Virus record (IMG/VR): IMGVR_UViG_3300032893_000099
Location: 1-44,812 of that record
Length of the DNA: 44,812 nt
Strand: one strand, 5' to 3'
From: a virus
Position 1 is the stretch's first letter; the number at the start of each line of letters is the position of its first letter. Under the pieces are notes generated by a model. The model saw only the letters and a list, made by a program, of their open reading frames with translations. It did no database searches and was not told where the DNA came from. Below, one piece after another: positions 38,969 through 44,690 of this stretch. The translations under genes and the position numbers were made by a program.

Positions 38969-39016
38969 GCATCCCCCGGCGGGGTCCCGGCATATTATCC
39001 GGGCACCGGGGGATGC
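38969..39016 (+). terminator. Strong GC hairpin downstream of the virion operon
   Basis: GCATCCCCCGG (38969-38979) pairs perfectly with CCGGGGGATGC (39006-39016), with a second CCCGG/CCGGG stem inside. No long T-tract follows, but a conventional terminator comes 11 bases later, so the two probably act together at the end of the late transcript. Confidence 0.6.
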
Positions 39017-39026
39017 CGTGTTATCA

Positions 39027-39055
39027 AAACAGGCTCCCAGTTTGGGAGCCTGTTT
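39027..39055. terminator. Bidirectional intrinsic terminator
   Basis: A perfect 13-bp stem AAACAGGCTCCCA (39027-39039) / TGGGAGCCTGTTT (39043-39055) with a 3-base loop. It separates the rightward virion genes from the convergent leftward repeat gene, whose stop lies at 39057-39059, and can serve both. Confidence 0.85.
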
Positions 39056-39056
39056 G

Positions 39057-39818
39057 CTATTCTACGAACCCGGAGATTTTCCGCAAGCGGTCATGGAATC
39101 TGGCCGCCGCCGGGGCGCGCACCTTCTGGTACTCGGCCGCCGCCGTGTCGCGCACCTTCTGGTACTCGGCATACGCCGGGGCGCACACCTTCTGGTACTC
39201 GGCCTCCGCCGTGTCGCACACCTTCTGGTACTCGGCATACGCCGGGGCGCACACCTTCTGGTACTCGGCCGCCGCCGTGTCGCGCACCTTCTGGTACTCG
39301 GCCGCCGCCGTGTCGCACACCTTCTGGTACTCGGCATACGCCGGGGCGCACACCTTCTGGTACTCGGCCGCCGCCGTGTCGCGCACCTTCTGGTACTCGG
39401 CATACGCCGGGGCGCGCACCTTCTGGTACTCGGCATACGCCGGGGCGCGCACCTTCTGGTACTCGGCCGCCGCCGTGTCGCGCACCTTCTGGTACTCGGC
39501 ATACGCCGGGTCGCGCACCTTCTGGTACTCGGCATACGCCGGGGCGGCCTTGCGGAGAGCCTTTTTGACGATCTCAACAATCTCGTCCTTATTTCCTTCG
39601 GCCCAGCCTGGCAAGGTGCCGTTCTCATCAAACTCAAGCGTTTTGATATGCCAGTCCGGGCACTGCACGCGCACGAAGCTTCTCAGATGCGCATTGATGT
39701 TATCTTTCCAGCCCAGTGCATTCAAAATGTCAGAGTGGCTCATGTTGCCGTCAGAATCGGGCAACGTGAAATAGCCTTTCAGTTCTTTGCTGACGATCAT
39801 CCCAAAGCCTTCACACAT
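39057..39818 (-). CDS. Protein with thirteen 11-residue AEYQKV repeats
   Basis: A 253-aa protein. Residues ~1-85 form a globular domain (MIVSKELKGYFTLPDSDGN, then ILNALGWKDNINAHL and CPDWHIKTLEFDENGTLPGW). Residues ~90-235 are 13 tandem 11-mers PAYAEYQKVRD or TAAAEYQKV(R/C)A, predicted to be a long amphipathic helix. A short basic tail follows. Position-11 A is always followed by P, and D by T or P. Similar 11-mers occur in uncharacterised phage proteins by my recollection. GGAGAGGAG lies 7 bases before the ATG. It is convergent with the virion operon and has its own regulated leader. Confidence 0.8.
   Translation of the reverse strand: MCEGFGMIVSKELKGYFTLPDSDGNMSHSDILNALGWKDNINAHLRSFVRVQCPDWHIKTLEFDENGTLPGWAEGNKDEIVEIVKKALRKAAPAYAEYQKVRDPAYAEYQKVRDTAAAEYQKVRAPAYAEYQKVRAPAYAEYQKVRDTAAAEYQKVCAPAYAEYQKVCDTAAAEYQKVRDTAAAEYQKVCAPAYAEYQKVCDTAEAEYQKVCAPAYAEYQKVRDTAAAEYQKVRAPAAARFHDRLRKISGFVE
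39108..39550 (-). repeat. Tandem 33-bp units encoding the 11-mers
   Basis: Each unit contains the invariant core CACCTTCTGGTACTCGGC (plus-strand reading) joined to one of two variable halves, GCCGCCGTGTCGC or ATACGCCGGGGCGC type. Nearly no synonymous variation exists between units, and the two halves are shuffled along the array. This indicates recent duplication or unequal recombination. Confidence 0.9.
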
Positions 39819-39845
39819 TTTGTACTCCTCTCCATTTGCACAAAA

Positions 39846-39928
39846 CCGCCCGGTTGAACCGCGTTTGCTTAGGACGCTGGATGGTTCAACCGGGCGGGTC
39901 TGTGTAAGTTGTGGCGCGTCCTAAGCAA
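39846..39928 (-). promoter_or_regulatory. Crossing-helix leader (attenuator or pseudoknot) of the repeat gene
   Basis: Stem 1 pairs 39846-39860 with 39883-39897 (15 bp, perfect). The loop segment 39865-39877 pairs perfectly with 39916-39928 (13 bp) outside stem 1. The two helices interleave. In the leftward RNA the 13-bp helix would form first; stem 1 then ends in UUUUG and stands ~25 bases before the ATG at 39818, like a terminator. So either a pseudoknot or a terminator/antiterminator pair is encoded. Confidence 0.7.
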
Positions 39929-39932
39929 TTAT

Positions 39933-39961
39933 ATTTTAGCACGCGGCGCGGCGAATTGCAA
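39933..39961 (-). promoter_or_regulatory. Leftward sigma70 promoter of the repeat gene
   Basis: TTGCAA (39956-39961), 17-base spacer, TAAAAT (39933-39938) with an extended TGC before the -10. Predicted start near 39926, at the outer edge of the crossing-helix leader. Confidence 0.75.
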
Positions 39962-40021
39962 TAGGCAATATATCAGTTTACATCTCCGCAAACAATGTAA
40001 ACAAATCGTCCCGTTTTGTTG

Positions 40022-40027
40022 TACAAT
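40022..40027 (+). promoter_or_regulatory. -10 box of the metallophosphoesterase promoter
   Basis: TACAAT at 40022-40027; transcription would start about 40034, at the ATG of a 25-codon frame, ~90 bases before the enzyme's ATG. A -35 is not clear. It diverges from the repeat-gene promoter 60 bases away. Confidence 0.5.
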
Positions 40028-40034
40028 AGTATAT

Positions 40035-40112
40035 ATGGCGTCAGACAGTAAGGCACCACTACCTGTGGCGGTACTGGCCCGGAGCATCGGGTCTGGTGCC
40101 GCTGCACTTTGA
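40035..40112 (+). CDS. Candidate leaderless leader peptide, 25 aa
   Basis: A 25-codon frame beginning MASDSKAPLPVAVLARS, starting 7 bases after the -10 box and ending 12 bases before the next ATG. It may be a translated leader in front of the phosphoesterase. No ribosome site. Low certainty. Confidence 0.3.
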   Translation: MASDSKAPLPVAVLARSIGSGAAAL

Positions 40113-40124
40113 GAGAGGAGACAA

Positions 40125-41012
40125 ATGAAAGACAACGAGAAGGAAATCCAGAAGCTATCGCACAACGTTCTGAGGGTGACGTTTCCAAATGTTCTGAGCG
40201 GCTTCGAGCAATGGTTCTTGCTCTCGTCAGACCGTCACCACGACAGCCCGCATTGCAACCGGGAATTGGAGCTTGAGCACCTGGAGCAGGCCCGAGAGCG
40301 CGGCGGGTATGTGCTGGATTTTGGCGACATCTTCGATGCGATGCAGGGCAAGTACGACCCGCGCCGCAATTACCCGGATATGCGCGAGGAATATTTGACC
40401 GCGATGATAAAAAAGAAAGTGGGGTACCTGGATTGCATCATCGATGACGCGGCAAAGTTCTATGGTCCATACGCTGACCGCTGGCTGCTAATGGCACAAG
40501 GCAATCATGAGACGGCGATCTTGAGCCACAACGATATCGACCTCAACCAGCGCCTTATCGGGATCATGAACCAGGAGCACGGAACGCAAATCAACTTTGG
40601 CACATACGGGGGATACATCATCTTTCTTTTCAAGATTGGCAAAACGCAATATGAGCGGATTGTACTGAAATACTTCCACGGCTCGGGCGGCGGCGGTCCT
40701 GTCACTAAGGGCGTCATTCAATCCAACCGGCAAGCCGTCATCTATCCGGACGCCGATATTGTGGTAAACGGGCACATCCACGAAAGTTGGGTTGTCACGC
40801 TGGCCCGCGAGCGCCTATCGCAAAAGGGTGTGGTGGAGCGCGGATACCAGTACCATGTGCGGACCCCAACGTACAAGGACGAGTACCGCGACGGGGCAGA
40901 CGGTTGGGCAGTCGAAAAAGGTATGCCCCCTAAGCCCATTGGCGCGGTGTGGCTGCGGATATGGCACTACCAGCAGCACATGCACATTCAACTGATGCAG
41001 GACGTAAGATAG
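40125..41012 (+). CDS. Calcineurin-like metallophosphoesterase
   Basis: A 295-aa protein with all class motifs: SSDRHHDS (D-x-H type metal site, with Arg-His), DFGDIFD, AQGNHET (GNHE), KYFHGSGG and NGHIH. Predicted two-metal phosphoesterase acting on a nucleotide, nucleic acid or phosphoprotein. Phage members include repair nucleases (SbcD/Mre11-like) and phosphatases, and the substrate here is open. GGAG lies 5 bases before the ATG. It is the only enzyme gene in the short right-hand rightward unit. Confidence 0.85.
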   Translation: MKDNEKEIQKLSHNVLRVTFPNVLSGFEQWFLLSSDRHHDSPHCNRELELEHLEQARERGGYVLDFGDIFDAMQGKYDPRRNYPDMREEYLTAMIKKKVGYLDCIIDDAAKFYGPYADRWLLMAQGNHETAILSHNDIDLNQRLIGIMNQEHGTQINFGTYGGYIIFLFKIGKTQYERIVLKYFHGSGGGGPVTKGVIQSNRQAVIYPDADIVVNGHIHESWVVTLARERLSQKGVVERGYQYHVRTPTYKDEYRDGADGWAVEKGMPPKPIGAVWLRIWHYQQHMHIQLMQDVR

Positions 41013-41151
41013 AGTATAATTAGTCATTGGCGCGGCGCATTTCAAACAGCCGGCCTCTTACCCCAGAAACCCCGCTTGAAGCGGGTATACTGCCTGCCCC
41101 GGCCCTGACGTTTCAGGATACCGGGGCAGCACGTTTGTGGTAGAATATCGG
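41013..41151 (+). other. Noncoding segment with hairpins before the tRNA-like gene
   Basis: No gene is seen. TATAAT occurs at 41015-41020. CCCGC/GCGGG (41071-41085) and TGCCCCGG/CCGGGGCA (41095-41102 with 41121-41128, enclosing CCTGA/TCAGG) are strong hairpins without T-tracts. They may end the phosphoesterase mRNA or form part of a longer noncoding RNA that includes the tRNA-like element. Confidence 0.5.
41141..41146 (+). promoter_or_regulatory. -10 box immediately upstream of the tRNA-like gene
   Basis: TAGAAT at 41141-41146; the expected start (about 7 bases on) falls at 41153, the first or second base of the tRNA-like sequence. No clear -35 at the usual distance because the region is a GC-rich hairpin. 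Confidence 0.45.
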
Positions 41152-41223
41152 AGTGGGCGGACGGTCTGGCATCGTAGAGGCCCCATAAGCCTCGCCAATT
41201 GGGTTCAACTCCCAAGCCCGCAA
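41152..41223 (+). tRNA. Noncanonical tRNA-Met(CAU)-like gene
   Basis: A 72-nt cloverleaf. Acceptor pairs 2-7 with 66-71 (one G-U), but bases 1 and 72 are A-A. D stem ACGG/UCGU encloses a loop containing GG. Anticodon stem GAGGC/GCCUC holds loop CCCAUAA (anticodon CAU). Variable region is 5 nt. T arm is UUGGG-UUCAACU-CCCAA. No CCA is encoded. Oddities: C at position 33 instead of U, G at position 8 instead of U, and a 1-72 mismatch as in bacterial initiators (the C11-G24 pair is elongator-like). CAU could also mean tRNA-Ile2 if lysidinylated. Flanked by its own -10 box and hairpins. Confidence 0.6.
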
Positions 41224-41234
41224 CTCTGTATAAA

Positions 41235-41266
41235 AATACCTGTACTCTTCCACAAGTACAGGTATT
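41235..41266. terminator. Hairpin terminator after the tRNA-like gene
   Basis: A perfect 12-bp stem AATACCTGTACT (41235-41246) / AGTACAGGTATT (41255-41266). The rightward tail (ATGTTT) is weak; the leftward side runs into TTTTTATA and is stronger. It probably isolates the tRNA-like gene from leftward transcription as well as ending it. Confidence 0.65.
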
Positions 41267-41324
41267 ATGTTTCATGCTTCGCTTGTGAGTAATTCCGTAA
41301 CTTCGGATACATAAAACATAACAA

Positions 41325-41351
41325 AAAGCGCCTCCGCAGTGGAGGCGCTTT
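41325..41351. terminator. Terminator of the 41364-41937 leftward unit
   Basis: A perfect 11-bp stem AAAGCGCCTCC (41325-41335) / GGAGGCGCTTT (41341-41351), loop GCAGT. In the leftward direction the stem continues into TTTTTGTT, directly after the stop codon of the 95-aa gene. Confidence 0.8.
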
Positions 41352-41363
41352 GTTCGTCGCTTG

Positions 41364-41651
41364 CTACTGTTTCCGTGGCCGTCCGCCGCGCTTGCCGTTC
41401 TCGCGGCTGGATGCGGCCTTGCGTTCGCTGCGGATCGAGCCCAGGGCGGCGCCGGGATTATTACGGCGCTTCCACGCCTCTTCCGCTTCCACATCTGTAT
41501 CATATTTTCCAAGAATGACACTATTGAGAAGAAGAGTTCCTTGCCACTCCTCGCGAACAAGATAGAACTTATCCTCATCAGTCACTCGCAGGGTGCTGCT
41601 TGATCCTTGCTGAATGAAAGTTACATCATTGCGATCAAATTTGTTTGTCAT
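41364..41651 (-). CDS. Small basic-tailed protein, 95 aa
   Basis: A 95-aa protein: a beta-rich N-terminal part (DVTFIQQGSSSTLRVTDEDK, FYLVREEWQGTLLLN) and a basic C-terminal tail ending KRGGRPRKQ, an AT-hook-like GRP motif. This suggests nucleic-acid contact. AAAGG lies about 8 bases before the ATG. It is second in a two-gene unit from the strong promoter at 41965-41993. Confidence 0.65.
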   Translation of the reverse strand: MTNKFDRNDVTFIQQGSSSTLRVTDEDKFYLVREEWQGTLLLNSVILGKYDTDVEAEEAWKRRNNPGAALGSIRSERKAASSRENGKRGGRPRKQ

Positions 41652-41700
41652 TTTGAAACCTTTCTGCCGGTTACAAGGCGACCGGCGGCGCTCGGTGAGT

Positions 41701-41937
41701 TTATCGGCTCTTGATTTCTGCTACAAAGGCCTTGAGCGCGACAGGATCACTCTTGACTTCGTTGAACTTTGCGACATCGGCGGCTGCGGCTTCCTGCGTC
41801 TTGGCCGTCCAGGAAAAGACAATATTGCCGCGTTCGTTCTCGACGGTCAGGTAAAACTGCGAAACAACGCTCATTTTCCCGTCCACCATCTGGCCGCGCT
41901 TCTCTTCGTTGCTGCTAACCTTGAATGTGTTTGTCAT
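41701..41937 (-). CDS. Hypothetical protein, 78 aa, strongly expressed unit
   Basis: A 78-aa protein with beta strands (SVVSQFYLTVENERGNIVFSW) followed by an Ala-rich helix and a Lys/Arg end. It has the best promoter in the window and GGAG upstream, suggesting high early expression. Its N-terminus (MTNTFKVSSNEEK) is broadly similar in style to that of the downstream 95-aa gene (MTNKFDRND), so the two may share ancestry. Function unknown. Confidence 0.65.
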   Translation of the reverse strand: MTNTFKVSSNEEKRGQMVDGKMSVVSQFYLTVENERGNIVFSWTAKTQEAAAADVAKFNEVKSDPVALKAFVAEIKSR

Positions 41938-41964
41938 CTCGTCATCTCCTTTTCTGTTGTATAT

Positions 41965-41993
41965 AGTATATACCTATAGTTAGGTTTTGTCAA
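41965..41993 (-). promoter_or_regulatory. Consensus leftward sigma70 promoter
   Basis: TTGACA (41988-41993), exactly 17 bases, TATACT (41965-41970). It gives a ~20-base leader to the ATG at 41937. The spacer holds short symmetrical AT words (CTATAG, TATATACTATATA) that might bind a regulator. Confidence 0.85.
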
Positions 41994-42030
41994 TAGGCAA
42001 TCCTATCAATTCCGCAAACTGGCAAACAAA

Positions 42031-42054
42031 AAGCCTCGGCGTGTGCCGGGGCTT
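42031..42054 (-). terminator. Terminator of the holin-like leftward unit
   Basis: AAGCCTCGGC (42031-42040) pairs with GCCGGGGCTT (42045-42054), one G-U or mismatch, loop GTGT. On the minus strand it continues into TTTTTGTTTG. It lies ~20 bases after the stop of the holin-like gene at 42075. Confidence 0.75.
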
Positions 42055-42074
42055 CGTCGTGCGTGGTCGTGCCG

Positions 42075-42452
42075 CTATCCCGCAGGTGGCGCGGGCGGCG
42101 TGGCGTTGGCGGCGAGGTCCTGCTTCAAGTCAAATACGGCAGCTTCGATCAGGCCTCGCACGGTATTTTCGTCAATGGCGAGACCTGCCCGGGCAGCTTC
42201 CGTGGTCAGGTATTCGGCGGCGGCATCATAAGCGGCTCCGTTGTTGGCGCTCAGGCCCTTGAAGACCTGCTGCGAGGCTTTGACGGCGACCTGCGCCATA
42301 TCCTTGAGCACCCAGTCCCACGCTTGCGGCAGGCGGCTCTCAACCCAGGCCGCACCACGCCAGAACCAGCCGGCAGCGACGCCAACCAGGGCGAAGATCA
42401 CAGCGGCAAGGATTTGGTTCACGATGGGGGTAAAGATTGCGTTCCAGTCCAT
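42075..42452 (-). CDS. LLH-type phage holin (probable)
   Basis: A 125-aa protein: an N-terminal span (QILAAVIFALVGVAAGWFW, residues ~13-31) followed by a helical part and a C-terminal ENTVRGLIEAAVFDLKQDL, the pattern of LLH-family holins (lambda-unrelated, one span plus cytoplasmic helices). It is on the strand opposite to the endolysin operon, so holin timing would be set separately. Coupled with the 62-aa gene upstream. Confidence 0.7.
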   Translation of the reverse strand: MDWNAIFTPIVNQILAAVIFALVGVAAGWFWRGAAWVESRLPQAWDWVLKDMAQVAVKASQQVFKGLSANNGAAYDAAAEYLTTEAARAGLAIDENTVRGLIEAAVFDLKQDLAANATPPAPPAG

Positions 42453-42479
42453 ATTATCTCCTATTCGTTTGATTGACGA

Positions 42480-42668
42480 TTACGGCAGCGCGGCCCGCAC
42501 GAAACAGTCCTTGGCCTCGAGCAGCTTGCGCATTCCGGCGGACTTCTCCGGGCCGTCGGGCAACTTCTCTTCCATTTCGTGAGCCAGGTTGTAGAAAGGC
42601 TCGCTGATTTTCTGGAGAGCCGCCGGCAGATGTTGATAGTCGAAATATTTGATCGTGGTTGTTGGCAT
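42480..42668 (-). CDS. Small helical-hairpin protein, possible Acb2/Tad1-like
   Basis: A 62-aa protein with two predicted helices: KISEPFYNLAHEMEEKLPDG and SAGMRKLLEAKDCFVRAAL. The pattern (LPDxxEKxxGxRKLLEAKDxxVRAAL) is common in phages and similar in layout to the Acb2/Tad1 hairpin domain, whose members bind cyclic oligonucleotides to block CBASS or Thoeris. I cannot verify membership. It has its own promoter and AAGGAG ribosome site, upstream of the holin-like gene. Confidence 0.65.
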   Translation of the reverse strand: MPTTTIKYFDYQHLPAALQKISEPFYNLAHEMEEKLPDGPEKSAGMRKLLEAKDCFVRAALP

Positions 42669-42688
42669 GTGTTTTACTCCTTTACCCT

Positions 42689-42694
42689 ATTGTA
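42689..42694 (-). promoter_or_regulatory. -10 box for the 62-aa/holin unit
   Basis: TACAAT on the minus strand at 42689-42694 followed by AGGGTAAAGGAGTA and the ATG at 42668. The -35 region is weak (AT-rich). An inverted repeat CGTAGC/GCTACG (42719-42738) just upstream may terminate the preceding gene cluster. Confidence 0.5.
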
Positions 42695-42742
42695 CATCAT
42701 TTTTGCGAGTTTTCGCGTCGTAGCCATTCCTGACGCTACGCT

Positions 42743-43015
42743 CTACAGGGGCACTTCTGGCCCATCTTCCGGCGCGGCTTCGAACAGCGCCGCGTGCCAG
42801 GCTGCGTAATCGGCCCGGTGCGTTCCCGGCTTGCGCGCAATGGCGATGTCCTGTACCAGCCCTTCCATGCCCTCTATCGCGCCCTGCGTGACCGTCTCCC
42901 ACGGATTCGGCCTGTCATGCGCCCAGCCGCGCCCGAGCAGATGGCCCAGACCGCGCAGGACCAGCCCCATGACCACGCCACCGAGGATACCTCCCAGGAT
43001 ACCCAAGGCGCTCAT
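42743..43015 (-). CDS. Small Gly-rich membrane-associated protein, 90 aa
   Basis: A 90-aa protein with an N-terminal Gly/Leu-rich hydrophobic segment (LGILGGILGGVVMGLVL) and an amphipathic remainder. It could be a membrane-inserted phage protein; no family recognised. ATGA junction with the upstream gene marks it as the last member of the long leftward operon. Confidence 0.6.
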   Translation of the reverse strand: MSALGILGGILGGVVMGLVLRGLGHLLGRGWAHDRPNPWETVTQGAIEGMEGLVQDIAIARKPGTHRADYAAWHAALFEAAPEDGPEVPL

Positions 43016-43182
43016 GGCTTCGCCTCCGGCGCTTTTCCGGGTACGATCTCATTGCAGCGCACGCAGGCCCAGCCGTTGAGGCCGATGTATACATGCTTGC
43101 TCAGTAGGCCGCACTTCGAGCAAAACATCGGCTGCGTCGGCTTCGTGACGACGATGTGCTTCGGGGTGGCGTAGGGGGTCAT
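43012..43182 (-). CDS. Zinc-ribbon protein, 56 aa
   Basis: A 56-aa protein with two C-x2-C pairs (FCSKCGLLSK ... WACVRCNEI), a complete zinc ribbon. The ATG at 43182 overlaps the upstream stop (ATGA) and its stop overlaps the next start. Function unknown; a small transcription- or translation-modifying factor is possible. Confidence 0.7.
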   Translation of the reverse strand: MTPYATPKHIVVTKPTQPMFCSKCGLLSKHVYIGLNGWACVRCNEIVPGKAPEAKP

Positions 43183-43739
43183 AGTGCGCCCCACTGCTCC
43201 GCCATTGCGGCGGCTATTCCAGCATAGGTTTTACTGCGCTCCCGTTGACGGTCAGGACCGGGGGCCATTTTCCAAACGCGCTCCAGCCGACCATCAACAA
43301 TATTAGTCGGGCGCAGTGGCGGCAAATCGCGCAACCACAAACCCGTGCGCTTAGTTTCGCCGTGTCCGAATTGCCACGGCTGAATATACTGCGTTGGCTT
43401 TCCTAGCTTACTCATGGTTGATAACACTCCCGCCGGGTTTTCCAGTGCCAACTTCCCTACATACCCCGCATAAAACCAAATGCGCTCTACAAAAGCTACG
43501 GCATATTCCCGCGCTTGTGTTCCGGCGTACCAGCGATTACCAGACAAGCACAGCGCCGTACACGGCGGATGCACGATTACCAAATCCCAACCCAACCCCA
43601 GAACATCGAACAAATCGCACTGATAATGCTGACCCGGTATGCGGCTCGGCATCAGGTCACACGACCACGCATTATGACCGCGTGCCCGGAACGCTTCCCG
43701 AACCGTTGCGCTTTCTTCGCATCCGACAAGGACATTCAT
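43179..43739 (-). CDS. C5-cytosine DNA methyltransferase-like protein
   Basis: A 186-aa protein with truncated C5-methyltransferase features: N-terminal SAM loop NVLVGCEESATVREAF, VIVHPPCTALCL with the catalytic Pro-Pro-Cys (C60), and a later LENPAGVL (ENP). It lacks a full target-recognition domain, as in widespread short phage relatives. Whether it is an active methyltransferase is not certain. The frame continues upstream to 44075, but that portion is a shadow of the neighbouring gene; ATG at 43739 is preferred. Confidence 0.8.
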   Translation of the reverse strand: MNVLVGCEESATVREAFRARGHNAWSCDLMPSRIPGQHYQCDLFDVLGLGWDLVIVHPPCTALCLSGNRWYAGTQAREYAVAFVERIWFYAGYVGKLALENPAGVLSTMSKLGKPTQYIQPWQFGHGETKRTGLWLRDLPPLRPTNIVDGRLERVWKMAPGPDRQRERSKTYAGIAAAMAEQWGAL

Positions 43740-43740
43740 C

Positions 43741-44124
43741 TCACATCCTCTTTCCGCGTAAAACGGTGACGTGTGCCTCCAAGTATACACCGGTATCCGT
43801 GGAGCGGCGCACGCCGTACTTGGCCCGGATTGCTTCGCGCCTGCCGCCTTTGCCGCGCCAGCTTCGCTCGTCCGCTTCGTGCCCCATGCCCGGCAACTGT
43901 TGCGGCGTGGCTTCGGGCTTGCGGTCGCGGTACTTGCGCAATTCTCGCTCACGTGCTGCGTGTTTCTCGCGGTTGCGTTCCTGCCAGGCGCGCTTTGACT
44001 CGCGGCGCACAGCGACCCGGTGAGCGTCACAATACTTCTGCGGGCTGCGCGGGTCGGATGGCGTGAATGGCTCATTGCAGCGGTGGCCGTCAGCGTGAAC
44101 GAAGGTGCAGCGGCGGGTTATCAT
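43741..44124 (-). CDS. Cys/His-containing small basic protein, allele 2
   Basis: A 127-aa protein, complete copy of the gene truncated at 1-368, with an N-terminal Cys/His cluster (C6, C15, then YCDAHR) and a basic Arg-rich helix. It is coupled to the MT-A70 gene by ATGA. Differences between alleles are mostly conservative, implying functional constraint in both. Function unknown. Confidence 0.8.
   Translation of the reverse strand: MITRRCTFVHADGHRCNEPFTPSDPRSPQKYCDAHRVAVRRESKRAWQERNREKHAARERELRKYRDRKPEATPQQLPGMGHEADERSWRGKGGRREAIRAKYGVRRSTDTGVYLEAHVTVLRGKRM
43757..44124. repeat. Divergent direct repeat of 1-368
   Basis: Partner of the repeat at 1-368. With this copy the circular genome would be 43,813 bp (873 to 44685); with the left-end copy it would be 43,756 bp (1 to 43756). 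The 57-bp difference reflects the unequal lengths of the two methyltransferase cassettes. Confidence 0.85.
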
Positions 44125-44690
44125 TCTTTGGCTCCTATCTCAACATCGTTAGGAATTTCGTTTCCAAACGCGTCCCAACCGGCGCGGGGGCGGCGGGCGA
44201 ACATTTCGAGATAATTCATGCCCGGATATAACGCCTCAATCTTGCGGTACTGGTCGGCTGGCTTACGGCTGTGTTCTTGCACTCCCTCGTAAATTAGAGC
44301 CTGTATGCTCCTATTGGCGGGCTTAGGGAGATGTCCCTTTGTTGCCAATAAGCACGGTTCCGAATTAGACCGCGTATAATAGCCCATCCCGTGAAAGAAA
44401 CCGAATCCCGTTGGGTTGGCTTTTATCCATACCCACGCAAGAGTTTTGTACTCGAAGCCCCACGCGGTAATGACCTGCATGGCATCGGGTAGCATCGGCC
44501 AACATGCCCAAAGGAACAATACAGCATCATCCTTTGTTGGGGGCACGAGTTTGCAAATATCATCCGTGGTAGCCGTTGGGTAGTAGCGATTAGCTCCCCG
44601 CGACCGATTGTGTAGCATCCCCGGAGCATCAGCGGCATAGTTTTGGAAATGCCACGGAGGATCTGCTAGAACCACGTCATACAGCGTCAT
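44121..44690 (-). CDS. MT-A70-family adenine methyltransferase (allele 2)
   Basis: A 189-aa protein with ADPPWHFQN (DPPW catalytic motif, residues 10-13), LFLWACWPML and a C-terminal KIEALYPGMNYLEMFARRP, diagnostic of MT-A70-like N6-adenine methyltransferases. Common in phages as DNA adenine methylases. It occupies the same ATGA-flanked slot as the unrelated methyltransferase at 365-877. Confidence 0.9.
   Translation of the reverse strand: MTLYDVVLADPPWHFQNYAADAPGMLHNRSRGANRYYPTATTDDICKLVPPTKDDAVLFLWACWPMLPDAMQVITAWGFEYKTLAWVWIKANPTGFGFFHGMGYYTRSNSEPCLLATKGHLPKPANRSIQALIYEGVQEHSRKPADQYRKIEALYPGMNYLEMFARRPRAGWDAFGNEIPNDVEIGAKE

Noticed and set aside
38760-39857. Long plus-strand frames through the 33-bp repeat array
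   Set aside because: A repeat unit whose length is a multiple of three keeps every stop-free frame open. The minus-strand frame has a promoter, ribosome site and a sensible non-repeat domain; the plus frames have none.
43740-44075. Upstream extension of the C5-methyltransferase-like frame to 44075
   Set aside because: The added sequence is low-complexity Arg/Ser/Ala from the other frame of the 127-aa gene. The SAM-binding N-terminus begins precisely at Met 43739.
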